A stretch of DNA of 64,000 nt from Cristatella mucedo (GCA_009760855.2 WPIO01000031.1:1321001-1385000); one strand, 5' to 3'. Shown: positions 23,708 through 35,619, counted from the first letter of the stretch. Numbers and translations: made by a program. Notes: generated by a model not told the origin, from the letters alone.

Positions 23708-24061
23708 TTAGAAATGCTATCCGCTCACAAAAGTGTCAGAAACGCCGACGCAGCCACATATGCTTGCAGTAACCATCAATTTTGTATACGTTGGACGAGC
23801 GACTATGCCTGCTTTTGCATCCATTGGTCATACGGCTTCCTGCACGTCCTAATTACGGGTGGATAAGACGGCTGCTTACACTCTTGCTTGGAATGCCCGT
23901 TGTATCACGATTGTTCAGGCTTCAGCGCCCGTTTTTAAGTGTAAACGTAGCGGTTCAGGATATAGCTCCAGATATAGCTGAAAATGAAACGCATGACCTT
24001 TTCCTGCCTTGGTCAGAAAGGCCTGTCTCTCTCCCTCTTTCCACAACTTTCTCTATCGATC

Positions 24062-24137
<76 letters not shown>

Positions 24138-24148
24138 CTCTCGCTCTC
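24062..24148 (+). repeat. (CT)n microsatellite
   Basis: CT run followed by a long pyrimidine-rich stretch to about 24240. Confidence 0.97.
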
Positions 24149-24466
24149 TCTCTTGCTGTCTTTCTCACCATCTCTTCCTTACTCCCTTTCTCTCCCTTTC
24201 TCCTTTTCTTCTGCATCCCTCTCACTGAACTCTCCTCTCGCTCCTCTGCTTTTTCCATCAACGACAGCCAGCTCTGCTGCTCTTGCATCTAAAATGGCCA
24301 ACAGGTGCTTTGCGTCCATGAACCCATGAAGAGTAGCCTGTCCTTTTTGTTTCAGCCATTATGCTAGCCTGCTATCGGGTTTGGTTTCTCTCCGAAATTT
24401 ACAGCCGCGACCGCCGTCCCCGCCGCCGCCGAAACTATAAGCATCTCCTGCAATTTGCCTTTTCAG

Positions 24467-24691
24467 CGTCACGGCCAGAAAGAAGAGCCGCCGAGCACAT
24501 GTCGCGAGTCTCTGAAATGCGGCTCAGTGGTCGGGTGGCTGCCTTACTTCCGGCGCCTTACTACGCGCAGGCGGTCAGCCGACCGTCGCGACCGTCTTCT
24601 TGGAGTGATTGGCGGCACGAGGACGGTGGTGGTGGCCAGAGAGCAGAGCAGACTGAGCGACGTGAACTCGTCATTGGAGAAATGCCGCCAG
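24467..24691 (+). CDS. repeat exon (75 codons, phase 1-1)
   Basis: Acceptor TGCCTTTTCAG|CG and donor CCAG|GTGGGT. It opens A-SRPERRAAEHMSRVSEM, has LLPAPYYAQAVSRPSRPSSW, and ends LVIGEMPPG. The core after SSW is changed to SDWRHEDGGGGQR, making this unit longer and Gly-rich. Confidence 0.82.
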
Positions 24692-26530
24692 GTGGGTCAC
24701 ATAGGGCGACAAGCACGGCGTATAGTGCTCGAAGCCCTTGTGCTATTTAAACTAAGCGGCGTATAGCTGCTTTAATGAATACTTCCTGCTTAAAAGATGT
24801 ATGCCCTAGTATGGCATGGACACTTACTTAATCGTGGGAGTGACCCCCGACCCCGAGAGTCGTCCTTGCTTTTCGTTAACTCTAGATTATTGCCTCTCTT
24901 GCAGCCACAGTTAAAGCTATATTGGATAAATGTATAAATATGATATACACATATATGTATACATATGTATATATATATAATAAAAACATAAAACAATATT
25001 TATAAATAAATATATGAAGCTATATGTTAGATAGACATTTAATTTTCTTAGGTCTCCGATAGCCAAACTCTTTTTAATTTATAACTCCTAAGACAGTTTA
25101 TCATCGGCTCGCTCGTTTAGCTGCTTTCCATCGATAGCTTCACCTAAGACTGCTGACTGTCCATAGTCACCAGTCTAACAGCTTAGCATCTGGCTCTGGT
25201 ACACATTTACTCTGGCAAAAAACTACTGCCTTAAAGTTGGCCTTCAATTAAGAAAAATGAAAGTGAGCGCCCTTTGATGTGTGCACATGCAGTAGAGATA
25301 CTGGGCGGAAGTTCACCTGGTCTATCTTCATCTTCTTAATGGGTGGCTGAGCATCAGCCATAGAAAGGTGCAGGGACTACACCAGAGGCTGAATAGGGCA
25401 TATTTATTGGATTAGCTGTGTGCTACAGCAACCAATCTATGCAGCCCACGAGGAGAACAGTAGGTTTAGGTTTCAGAAGGCTAATAGTCATCCTTAGACT
25501 AGGAGACGAACTTCAAGTAGAGGCCGCTGGTGGCAGGTGCTTGCTAGGTAGGCGGCACACTTGAACGTGGACGTTAAGATGTAGCAAGGAATTGAGGGAG
25601 GGGAGCTTCGGGAGTGTGTTACTGAGGGAGAGGAGTCCAGTAGGGATGCTACCTTTTCGATGGACTCTCTGATCTTATCTGTCTTTGGACACATAAGCTG
25701 TATGTGCTTGCGGGCAGCTCCCTGCCTTCGGACTCGCTTCGCTGGGTCATAGTAGTTCTGTCACGGAATACAACGCTGCGCCATTTTGTCGCATGACGGA
25801 AATGCGAAATCTTGCCATGTGTGGGACGGAAGGACCGACTTTATCGCTTTAATTAGTAGAGATGTGTGCTGCAATTATGCATGTAATAATCACTGATCAT
25901 TTAATTTATTCACAGCTTGCATTCAATGTGGCTTTATATTAATCCTCTTGTGTTAACATGTTTATGCTCAGATATGACAATCCGAAAACCAGCCGTATTG
26001 TCCATCGACTGGGATGATCGCGGTGGCCATATGAGCTGAATGAATAGGTCATTCCTTAGATTTGCTAAGCAATTGGTCTAACTAGTGTAGATTCAGAAAC
26101 TATTCAGCCCAGAGGCCATAGATAAGAGGCTGCGTTTGCATCGCGATTATTCATCATTCTTGTTCTTAGCCCATTGACCCTCGCTAGGTTAGGCCAAGGG
26201 ATGCCCTTCAAGACTCCGGTGGTTAATTTAAAGTTGGACTGCTAAATTACTTCCATTCATTATTCTCTCTAGAAAACTTAGCTGCCATTACTTCAAGAGA
26301 GCTGACCTCTGTCGCTTGTATATCCTCTGCTTAATTTCAATTCAGAATAAATGAATTTGAATTAATGTGTGGATCTGCCATTCTTCTTGCTGCTACCGTT
26401 TCCTCTTCTTGATACTCTCATATGCAACTTTGTTTAGTTAATTGATAATTTGCCGGCTACCAACAACGGCAGACATTATACGTCTGGCATAGCAGGCAGC
26501 ATACAAAACTCGGCATCCACTATTTTGCAG
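24692..26530. other. intron, nothing recognised
   Basis: A short (TA) tract at 24945-24985. No family repeat or paralogous exon seen. Confidence 0.4.
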
Positions 26531-26734
26531 CTGCAGCTTCGAGAACGGAAAGGGGAATTGCCATCAATGCTACGGCTTCAAGTTCAAGGTGGCTAACGGA
26601 GGTTGGACATATTGCGCCCGCGAAAATCCTAGAAGTGGCACCCATACCATCAACTTATCAAGACGGACCGCTCATCACTGGTCCTCTTGATGACTCCAGA
26701 CTCCCTCGATTATTCGCCGGGCCGTCGTCAGAAG
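26531..26734 (+). CDS. repeat exon (68 codons, phase 1-1)
   Basis: Acceptor TATTTTGCAG|CT and donor GAAG|GTAAGT. It opens AASRTERGIAINATASSS, has WLTEVGHIAPAKILEVAPIP, then the core STYQDGPLITGPLDDSRLPR and the close LFAGPSSEG. No ATG lies in this frame inside the exon, so a simple ORF search would miss it. It closely parallels the exon at 23212. Confidence 0.85.
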
Positions 26735-27326
26735 GTAAGTGCTAATCAACCTCATACATGTTGACCTTCTCCTAGCGATACGACATGCACTGGCGGCGAA
26801 GATTTAACGCCATTCTTTAGATCTGCATTGCCTTCACTGTACCGACTCAGGGTGGCTTGAACGCTGCTCTCATTTTATTAACGAAACCTCGTGGCTCTCG
26901 TGCATAAAACTTTACCCATCAATCTTGAATAATGGCTGACTAATGCATCCAGCTGCAATTGAGTTGCCCTCAATCAGTGGTGGTTTTTTACTACTCGAGA
27001 ATATACCACATTTTCTTGAATAAATGACCAGTACAAAAAAAAATGCCACCGAACACATCTACAGCCTGCAATAAATGCTGTTTCAGCAGGAGATGGTAAA
27101 CAGCCAACAATTTTTCACGAAATTCTGATTCGTTTTCATTGAGCTTACAGCTATCTCGTCTGAGGATAAGTTGATCGATAAACACTTGATTAGACGGCGG
27201 GCTTTTCCTACTTCAGACACTCGGGGTCTTCTGCCGAGTTTCCAATCGCACGGCCGTGACGCAGGGGCTTGACGAATCTGGATATTTTGTGCTCACAGCA
27301 GCAGCTGGTTTGTTCGTCAATTGCAG
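26735..27326. other. intron, nothing recognised
   Basis: No family repeat seen. Confidence 0.4.
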
Positions 27327-27533
27327 CGCTAGAATATAGACCAGAAAGGAAAGACGAGCTCGTTTCAAGTCGTTTCGGAGCAACACAAGTGGGTGAAGTG
27401 GGCTTTGCTCCGCTGCCGCCCTTCGTTGACCCCATCAGCCGACCGTCGCGATCGTCTTGGAGAGATGGGTCACGTATCGGCGGCCCCGTAATCGGCCAAG
27501 CACCTGAGTGTTCGGTTGGAGAACTGCCGCCAG
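27327..27533 (+). CDS. repeat exon (69 codons, GC donor)
   Basis: Acceptor TCAATTGCAG|CG. The unit reads A-LEYRPERKDELVSS, VGEVGFAPLPPFVDPISRPS, RSSWRDGSRIGGPVIG and closes SVGELPPG. The border predicted from every paralogue falls at CCAG|GCAAGC, so the donor is GC rather than GT. Phase 1-1 is kept. Confidence 0.82.
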
Positions 27534-28278
27534 GCAAGCCCCCGCTAGGTGTATGAAAAGTCGTTCGATCAGAGTAGAATGAAGATCGCTGTCATTCTTG
27601 AGAGCTAGTTTTCTATGTAAAAAAAGTACATTCGGCCGGCGAAAATGATCTACATTTTCCACCTTTGGCAATGCTGTGTAGAGTGAATTCACCTCCTTCG
27701 TTCAAGCAACGGTAGAGCAGTCATTTGCGTTCTCTTCCGAAATCGCGGAACGCTCTTGGCTGGTGGCAGCTCGATGCAAACAAAATAAACGTTAAAGACT
27801 TACGGAAATCCTTCCGCCGCTTATTTTTCATCCTAACTTTAGTCGCTCTTCATTCTTGGAAAAACGGCGATACGTATTAGCAACGCAACTCATTTAATCT
27901 ATATCTCATTAGAAGTTCCATTCGCACGAGCAGCGATCATTCAAAGAAGACTTTGAATGCTTTCAACGTAATTTCTCATTTTCTGGAGACGGCGATTAAC
28001 TTCTTTCGTTTTAGCACTAATTTGTTAGCTTACTGCTTTGACTTCAAGAAAATTAGCTCTAACTAGTGTAGATTACTGTTTTAACTTCTTCTGTCTTATT
28101 AATAATTTCGGTAGATAACCATTTTGGCGTGATTACGGCGTATAAACTTAATTGATGACACTGGAAAATGATCGAAAAACGTTCTCTTAGAGTAAGCAGT
28201 GGGCAGTGCTTGAGGGACAACTTGGATCGGGTTTGACTCGCATGCATGTCCTGGTACCAAGCTTCGGTTCGCTTTTAG

Positions 28279-28485
28279 TTGCTGCAAGACCTCCGGTGAG
28301 ACAAAGAGAGGCCATCGTGTGCGAATCCGCTGACATTAAGTTCGGCGAAGTGGGTTTCATTCCGTCCGCGCAACTTGGCGCGACCGTTCTCCGACCAACG
28401 GCATCGTCGTGGCAAGCCGGAATAGACGTCGCTGCACCACGAGGCTCTGTCTCTCGCCAAACGTATGCGGGAGAAGTTCCCCCGG
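28279..28485 (+). CDS. repeat exon (69 codons, phase 1-1)
   Basis: Acceptor TTCGCTTTTAG|TT and donor CCGG|GTAAGT. It opens V-AARPPVRQREAIV, has FGEVGFIPSAQLGATVLRPT, the core ASSWQAGIDVAAP and the close YAGEVPPG. Near consensus at both ends. Confidence 0.87.
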
Positions 28486-29039
28486 GTAAGTACGCCTAGA
28501 AAGAAAGCCGCGTGACCTGCTCGTGCTGAGATACTAAGACGCCAAGCTCGTCGCCTTCTCCGCCAGCCATATTTTTTTTTCGGGCCCAATTTTTCTACGC
28601 ATTCGCATACGCCCTGGGATACACGTCTTGGGAGAGCGGAATTTACTACGGCACCTTATATTTTACTTTCTCCCACTGTTCTGTAAAAAGAAAAGATTAT
28701 TGCGCCATGATTTAGTTCTACCTGACTTTCGCCTCTTGCCCCAAGCTCATCTGGTGTTCTGTGATGACTACTTTGAATCTAATTGTTTTTATTTAGACCT
28801 GTGGTCAAGTTTTCATACGCAAGCAGAAAAAATTAAAAACAAATCAACAGCGAATCGAACCTGGTCCGTAACAAAACCTGTGCTCGTTAGAGCGCTGTCC
28901 GCCTCGACAGCCTCTCGGTGCTATTCAAAGCTACTACTCTTTGCTCGTTACTCTCTACACAAGTACATAACTTTCGGTCTTCTTTCAGCGGTAAGGCACT
29001 CCCACTTCCCGACCTATGACGTAGGTCTGAGTCCTGCAG
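28486..29039. other. intron, nothing recognised
   Basis: No family repeat seen. Confidence 0.4.
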
Positions 29040-29243
29040 AGACTTATTATTATTTATTGCCGGCCGCAAGCGAAGGTGAAAACTCTTCTGTAGTCTCATG
29101 CTGGCGTGTGCAGAGCGAACTCGCAGTCTTCGATCGTCCTGCAGCAATAAGCGAGTGGATGGGGGCTTGGCCGCCGCTGGCGCCCTCTGGCGGTGAACCC
29201 GCCCTGACCTTTCGCCGTTCGCCCTAGCGCTGCCTCTCGCCTG
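29040..29243 (+). pseudogene. decayed repeat exon with in-frame stop
   Basis: The frame LLPAASEGENSSVVSC, then AVFDRPAAISEWMGAWPPLA, then PSGGEPALTF aligns with the unit (AAS opening, RPSASSWxDGPxIAGP core). An in-frame TAG lies at 29225-29227, just before a phase-1 donor-like CCTG|GTGTGA at 29243. An acceptor TCCTGCAG|AG at 29039 is in phase. An earlier phase-1 donor at 29192 (GGCG|GTGAAC) could allow a shortened 153-nt exon. Either a dead unit or one rescued by that donor. Confidence 0.55.
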
Positions 29244-29471
29244 GTGTGATCCTCCTGTGCGTCACGAACTCAATAGCGGTAGCTCAGCTTGCAATCCACT
29301 TTATCTTTGATCGATAAGCAATGGCATTCAGCAAGGGGTGGAGCGGAGCAAATGCATAGGGCCGTACCCACGAGACCCGCCGTGTGGTTCAATTGGGTCC
29401 TTAACACCTACCCAGACACAGCTGAGCACCAGTTTCAGCCTCCTCGTAGCCTCAGGTCCTCGTGTCACCTC

Positions 29472-29615
<144 letters not shown>

Positions 29616-30001
29616 GCGACTAGAAAGTAGCTTTAAAATTCTTTCGCTTTTCGACTGTTGGCAACAGAGGCTTGAGCGCAGCAGCTTCTAGACTACGAAA
29701 AAAAAGAAAACTCATACATCAAATTTTAGTAAAAAAATATGAGGCCTTTGTTGATATTCCAGTCATCAGCTGCAGACCGAGAGTATCGCAAACGGATTTT
29801 CGGCCAGATCGACCAAAGTGTCCTCGGCTGAACCAGCGAGAGCTCTTCAGGGTAGTGGTGCGTTCACTAGATTTTAGTTTGCCGGGACTGAGGCGAATGG
29901 GTGCATTTGAGTGCCCCGCAGTGAATGGGTCAATTGCTCTCATTTTTGCGCCGCTCCAACAGCATTGCTGTCGCCTCTGCGACGTTCGTGTGCGGTTGCA
30001 G

Positions 30002-30208
30002 CGACTTTACCGACGAAAAGGCACGCTGGCGTCGTGTCAACTACTTCCGGTTTAAAGCAGCTAGCCTCGGTGGGACTTATTCCTCCGGCAAAAGTTCACG
30101 AAGCGGTGCTAAGAAAGTCGACATCTTCGTGGAATGATGGACCGGCCATTGCCGGTTCTCTTAGCAGTTCCGGAAGGCTGCCTGAATTTGCGCCTGCCAT
30201 GTCAAAAG
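30002..30208 (+). CDS. repeat exon (69 codons, phase 1-1)
   Basis: Acceptor TGTGCGGTTGCAG|CG and donor AAAG|GTTAGT. It opens A-TLPTKRHAGVV, has LASVGLIPPAKVHEAVLRKS, the core TSSWNDGPAIAGSLSSSGRL and the close EFAPAMSKG. The last residues are S-K rather than P-P, as in the exons at 35416 and 42908. Confidence 0.87.
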
Positions 30209-31085
30209 GTTAGTGCGGAGTTAATGCATTCGTTTTACCTTCGCCTTCATGCACTAGCACGGATGTATCTATAGTTCAGAAAATAAATGAGAAATGGATA
30301 ACGTTGCCAGCGGTGGCCAATTATTGTGAGGCCCGACGCTACCTCACATCGGATTCACCTTTCCGGCAAAGCCCAAGCACCAGGGGTCAAGCGATCACGG
30401 CCCACTAGCCCTCCTCCTTTCCAATGATTGTGAGCGCCAATAAATCTACCTGGGAACAAGTTATTTTACATGTAAGATTATGGCCCGCGATAAGCAGCCG
30501 TACGTACACACAAGGGCCGTGGCTGTCATTTCTAAGGTTCTATTCCATGTGCTCAAGAAGGTAGCTCTAGATGTGACCACTGGATAGCGGATACCTTCTA
30601 AGAATGGTACAAATTAAATGTGGCTCTTTCGCTTGAAAATCTCTAGTGCTCTTCTAGCTTTCCCCCTACCACTTTTATTCCTGTTTATGGTACAGATGGC
30701 ATTCGATTGTACCTAAATCTTCCGAGTCTGATACCTTTGGCCTCTCGGCTAACTAACCGCCACCGATTCCAGCATGTTCAAAAACTGCGAACCCTAGACC
30801 CTACAGGGTTCGGCCATGTCTTCAAAATTGTAGGTGCTTGTACAACAACGGAGTTAATTCTGTTTTTCAGTCTCTTTTAATGCAGCGCTTCAACAACAGT
30901 GGCCAAGTTCTTCTCCTGCCTTCACTAGGACTTCACTAGTCATGTTTAGGGAATGTCAAATTCTCTACTCCTGTAGCCCCGCTTTCAGTAGTGCTTACGC
31001 ATATTATTGCATCTCGAGAACTATAAATAAGTGAACCTTTTCTCAATACAAATGAAATATGTATGTGTATATATATATACATATA
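30209..31085. other. intron, nothing recognised
   Basis: No family repeat seen. Confidence 0.4.
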
Positions 31086-31240
31086 TATAATGTACTTGTA
31101 CAGTGCCTCAAGCGAACTTAATCTCTATTCAGGTGCTCCACGTGTGCCACGGGTCTTGAGCCCACGACCTCGGTCATCAAATACATTCACCTTGACCTTG
31201 GTTTGAGGCGAACTCCTTAGCCACTGGGCCAAAGCAGCTC
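31086..31240 (-). mobile_element. SINE1 copy with internal insertion
   Basis: AGCGAACTTAATCTCTATTC, CCCACGACCTCGGTC and CCACTGGGCCAAAGCAGCTC match SINE1 minus, but about 20 nt are inserted in the middle of the head (AAATACATTCACC region). Confidence 0.75.
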
Positions 31241-31334
31241 GGCAAATCGAAAATATCCTTGAAACTCGCTACCTAGATTAAGCATATCCTGCGCAACCGA
31301 ACATTTGCTTAAAACTCCTCCTTGTTTGTCGCAG

Positions 31335-31534
31335 CAGCACTTCAATCTGAAAGTCATGCCTCAGTCACAGAAAATCTTTCCTTTGCAAAGAATCTCGTGG
31401 AACGGGGCCTTTTCCCAGCCATACAAACTTCAAAGTTCGCACCGACTTCGTCCTGGCATGACGAACCACAGGCTGCGGTCCCGAATACTGATGTCGCGTT
31501 GGCAAGCTTCGCTTGTGGCAAGATGTGCCAACAG
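31335..31534 (+). CDS. repeat exon out of phase at its 3' end
   Basis: Acceptor TTTGTCGCAG|CA fits phase 1 and the unit reads A-ALQSESHASVTENLS, LVERGLFPAIQTSKFAPTSS, WHDEPQAAVP and SFACGKMCQ, comparable to GEMPPG. The only good donor, CAACAG|GTAGGC, gives 200 nt and phase 0, so normal splicing would shift the frame. It carries about two extra bases relative to ATGCCGCCAG. Possibly a recently disabled unit. Confidence 0.6.
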
Positions 31535-32084
31535 GTAGGCTACGGAAATTACGGCGATTGATATATCTTAAACGCAAAAAGGAATGTAAAATTTGGCGCT
31601 TTCCAACCCGGTCGCTTTCATTTTACTTTGCCTCCACAGTGTAGCACTATCAATATTTACCCCATTCACGAATACTTCCGATTTAAATCCAGCTCAAGCT
31701 TTTGTATAGACATAGACTATTGGCTGCTACTAATTTTCCGCTAGTAATCAGTAATCAATAGCTTGCATTCAGAACTACGAACAATTAAGCCAACAGGCTA
31801 TCTCTTTTTGCTAGACTGCACTTTGACAAAACGTCTTTCGCTAACTGTAGGCTCATCGAGGTGTGCTTCCACACCTCCGAGCACGATCAGGGCAAAGTGC
31901 ACATGAAAAAGGGACTGCCCCCAATTTTTGAAGTAGCGGCCGAGAGATGAAGCGAGTACTTTGACAGGGTTATCCAATCCTCCAAATAAACAGGCGATTA
32001 GTAGCCTATAATATCCAATCACATGCTCGTTCAAAATTCTTTTATTCTTACACATTCGTTTGGCGTTGAGAGCGAATTTCGTAA
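31535..32084. other. intron; unexplained minus-strand ORF inside
   Basis: The minus-strand frame 31798-32055 (85 codons) includes LFGGLDNPVKVLASSLGRYF and HVHFALIVLGGVEAHLDE. It looks more protein-like than chance ORFs here but I cannot identify it; it may be a fragment of an inserted gene copy. Confidence 0.3.
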
Positions 32085-33670
32085 TAATAATAATATTAAT
32101 AATAATTCACTTGATAAAGCGCCCTCAGAGAACTTCTCATGTCATGTCATGTCATGTCATGTCATGTCATGTCATGTCATGTCAGGTTAATCTCTCTCTA
32201 GGCGCTTTACATTTGCTGTAAAGTGAAATGCAATTGAATGGTAAGTAAAATCATGCTTGAAAAACAAACGAAATGAATAATATGGTTAGGGGTTACATGC
32301 ACAGGGTCAGCATGCAAATGTGCTTAGTGGCAGCATGCACAGTGTCAGCACGCATAAGCACATCAAGGACGAATCACAGGGACCCACTAAATGCTGTCCT
32401 AAATAGGTGTGTTTTTAGGTTCCTTTTAAATGTGGTCAGGTCAGGGGATGTTCTGATGCAGGTCGGGAGAGAGTTCTAGGCTTTAAGAGCATATGAACTA
32501 AATGCACGGTCTCCAAAGGATTTAAGGTTTGTATGAAGTATTTCTAGACTTTTGGATTCCGAAAAGCGGGTGGTACGATGCTTGGCCTGATAGAGTATTA
32601 TATCTGACAGATAGGCTGGAGCCATAGAATGAAGGGACCTAAAAGTGAGCGACAAAACCTTGAAGTCAATCCGTTGCTTGACTGGTAGCCAGTGCAGGTC
32701 GGCGAGAAGTGGAGTAATATGGCAACTGCGACGCTCATAACAGACAAGCCTAGCTGCAGAGTTTTGCACCAGCTGCAATCGCCTGATCGCACGTGCTGGT
32801 AGGTCAGTAAGCAGTGAGTTGCAGAAGTCGAGACGGGATGTCACGAATGCATGGACCAATTTAGATGTGGTATCTTTATCTAAACAAGCCCGAATTTTAG
32901 CACTGTTATGAAGCTGAAAATAAGCGGATTTGACTGTGGAGCTGATATGGTCGTCTAACGAGAAGTCGCTTTGGAATATGACACCTAGATTTCGAGCTGG
33001 TTCAACTGGAGATATGCTGGCAGAGCCAATTTTGAGAGCCAGCCTTTCCAATCTCTGGATCACACTGGGTTTGCCCATAACTAGTAAGTTAGTTTTATCA
33101 TAGTTAACTTTTAGAAAATTTGCTGCCATCCATGTGCGGATGTCATCAATGCATGCAGCTAGTGAGTTTAGAGAAGTTGAGGTGCTCGAAGGCTGGGAGG
33201 GATCAAAGCAAAGGTACAACTGAGTGTCATCCGCATAGAAGTGAAAGCCTAGATTGTGCTTGGCAATCACATCAGCAAGAGGCAAAGTATAAACCATGAA
33301 AAGAACCGGACCTAGCACTGAGCCCTGAGGTACTCAATATTTCAGAGGTACTTCAGATGATCTATGTCCATTCACGTCAATACTCTGGAGTCTCCCACTG
33401 AGATAGGACCTGAACCACTGCAGGGCAGTGCCAGTGATGCCCAGGCGAGATGAGAGGCGTTCTAGAAGAACTTTGTGATCGATGGTATCAAAAGCTGCCG
33501 AAAGATCAAGCAAAACGAGCAGAGACACTCTACCCATGTCTGCATTCCTAAGTAGGTCGTTGTATACCCGAAGCAATGCTGACTCTGTGGAGTGATTAGC
33601 TCTAGAGCCAGACTGGAACTTACTAGCAAGGTGTGAGGTTTCGATATACGAGTAAGCAACTAAAATAGAA
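32085..33670 (-). mobile_element. LINE family A, longest copy
   Basis: Minus-strand frame 32476-33318 is open for 280 codons: [95 protein letters not shown] second frame, 33334-33675, adds DLSAAFDTIDHKVLLERL and GITGTALQWFRSYLSG. A stop and frame change between them, plus missing endonuclease, mean it is dead. CR1/L2-like by motifs. The 3' tail carries a pentanucleotide expansion. Confidence 0.92.
32137..32184. repeat. (TCATG)n expansion inside a LINE A tail
   Basis: About 9.6 copies of TCATG between GAGAACTT and AATCTCTCTC of the tail. Other LINE A copies lack it, so it arose after insertion. Confidence 0.95.
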
Positions 33671-33789
33671 AACAAGAGCCTTCGCTGACCTACACGAGTA
33701 ACTCAAACCATTTGCGTTTCTGTGTAAATGTCTGTGATTGTCTTCATGCTTTCATTGCAATATAACCAGATTCTTCACATGGAACTTCC

Positions 33790-34032
<243 letters not shown>

Positions 34033-34047
34033 TGTTGGTCTGCCTGT

Positions 34048-35077
34048 CAGTTGTATTTGTCATTCAAACCGTCGGAATCTGCAGCAGCAACTGAGAAACT
34101 GAATGCTTGCCTTGCCGATATTCGAACCTGGTTGTCGGAAAACTTCCTGGAATTAAATGACGATAAAACCGAACTGCTTCTCATATGACACCCTAAGCGT
34201 GTAGCTGGATTAAAAGGCTTTGCTGTTCTAATAGGTGATGCTCTTGTGCGACCTTCACCACGTGCTCGTAATCTAGGTGTCGTGTTCGACAGCTGCCTCA
34301 ATTTCAAAAGCTTCATTCAGAAGACTGCCTCTACAGCTAGCCATCACGTCCGATCCCTATCCAAGATTAGAAGCTGTCTCCCACTGTGGCTTGTAAAAAA
34401 TTTAACTAGCTCTTTAGTTCTGTCTCGGTTTGATTATTGTAATTCCCTTTTGGCTGGGCTACCAAAGAAAGCTTTTATGCCACTACAGCGGACAATGAAT
34501 ATGGCTGCAAGGCTGGTCTTCAAGTCCCAGGGGTTTGAGCACGTGTCACCTCTGCTGAAAGAGCTAGGATGGTTGCCGGTTGAGCAAAGGATACAGAGCA
34601 AAGTTCTTACGCTGACCCACAAGGCCCGCCACGGCTTGGCTCCTTCGTACCTAGCTGAACTGCTGCATCAGTTTCAGCCTGTTCGTGCCCTCAGGTCCTG
34701 TGTGGACAAGAAATTAGCTGTCCCATTCCTCCACTTAAAGACAGTTGGCGACAAAAGCTTTAGCTCTGCAGGTCCTAGACTGTGGAACTCGCTTCCACAA
34801 TTCTTGCGAAACGACAACTACTCTCCAACTGCCGACTATGGCACATCTTTTTCAGCGGTCCTGAACTGCTACTTCAAGGCACTCACTACCTCAACTGCTC
34901 TTCTGACTCTGCTATGCTTCCCACTTTCTCTTTGTTGCGTGAGACGAAATCTGTTGGCTACCGAATGCGTACCGGAAGCCGCTTAGGCTGTGAGTGCTCT
35001 ATACAAAACTCTCCTGCGTAACACCCACATGGTCTTTATGACTTTGTGGAGTTACTGACGGAGATACATTACATTGT
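34048..35077 (+). mobile_element. LINE family B, 5'-truncated copy
   Basis: Begins at the FKPSESAAATEKLNACLADI region and carries NFLELNDDKTELLLI, then an open frame 34246-34986 with LGVVFDSCLNFKSFIQKTAS, SRFDYCNSLLAGLPKK and LGWLPVEQRIQSKVLTLTHK. It ends CGGAGATACATTACATT at 35077. Truncated before the YADD motif. Confidence 0.9.
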
Positions 35078-35079
35078 CT

Positions 35080-35187
35080 GTGTGTATGACTGTCTGTCTG
35101 TCTGTCTGTGCCTGTCTGTGTCTGTCTGTCTGTCTGTCCGTCCGTCCGTCCGTCCGTCCGTCTGTCTCTGTCTGTCTGTCTATATCT
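35080..35187 (+). repeat. (TGTC)n/(CGTC)n tract after a LINE B tail
   Basis: TGTC and CGTC tetranucleotides follow the ACATTACATT end directly, as if seeded from the retrotransposon tail. Confidence 0.93.
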
Positions 35188-35415
35188 CTCTCTTTTTCAT
35201 TTACTCTCTCTCTTTCTTGTTCCTGCTCCTGTTCACACTCTCGGTATCTGTGACAAGCTCGCTGATGAGTCCAGCGATCGTCTCTATAGGTAGGTTATGA
35301 CGACCCAGCGCCTCTGTTTAAATCATTGGCTTAGTCGCTTTTCCGACAGAGGGCACTCGGCTGGCGATTGCAATCGTCACTTTATCCACTGTACCTGATG
35401 CGTTCTAATGTGTAG

Positions 35416-35619
35416 CACCACGGCCTCAGAGGCAAGCTCACGTGGCAGAGCGGCGTCTTTCTGGCTCACTGCCTCACGGCGAAGTGCTCGCCATTCCTGA
35501 GGCACAATTGTTTGAGGCGATTCAAAGGCCTTCGGCGTCATCATGGGTTGACGGGCCACAGGTCAGCGCACCACGTGTGTATGGCAACAGTCTATTGGGG
35601 TTCGGTGAAGCGTCGAAAG
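35416..35619 (+). CDS. repeat exon (68 codons, GC donor)
   Basis: Acceptor TAATGTGTAG|CA. It opens A-PRPQRQAHVAERRLSG, has GEVLAIPEAQLFEAIQRPSA, the core SSWVDGPQVSAP and the close LGFGEASKG. The donor read from paralogy is AAAG|GCAAGT, a good GC-type donor consensus. Phase 1-1. Confidence 0.85.

Noticed and set aside
29672-30055. 127-codon ORF upstream of and overlapping the unit at 30002
   Set aside because: The overlapping unit is in a different frame with clear paralogy; the rest shows no family signature.
32137-32184. CRISPR-like array
   Set aside because: The pentanucleotide repeat has no spacers, and the genome is clearly animal.
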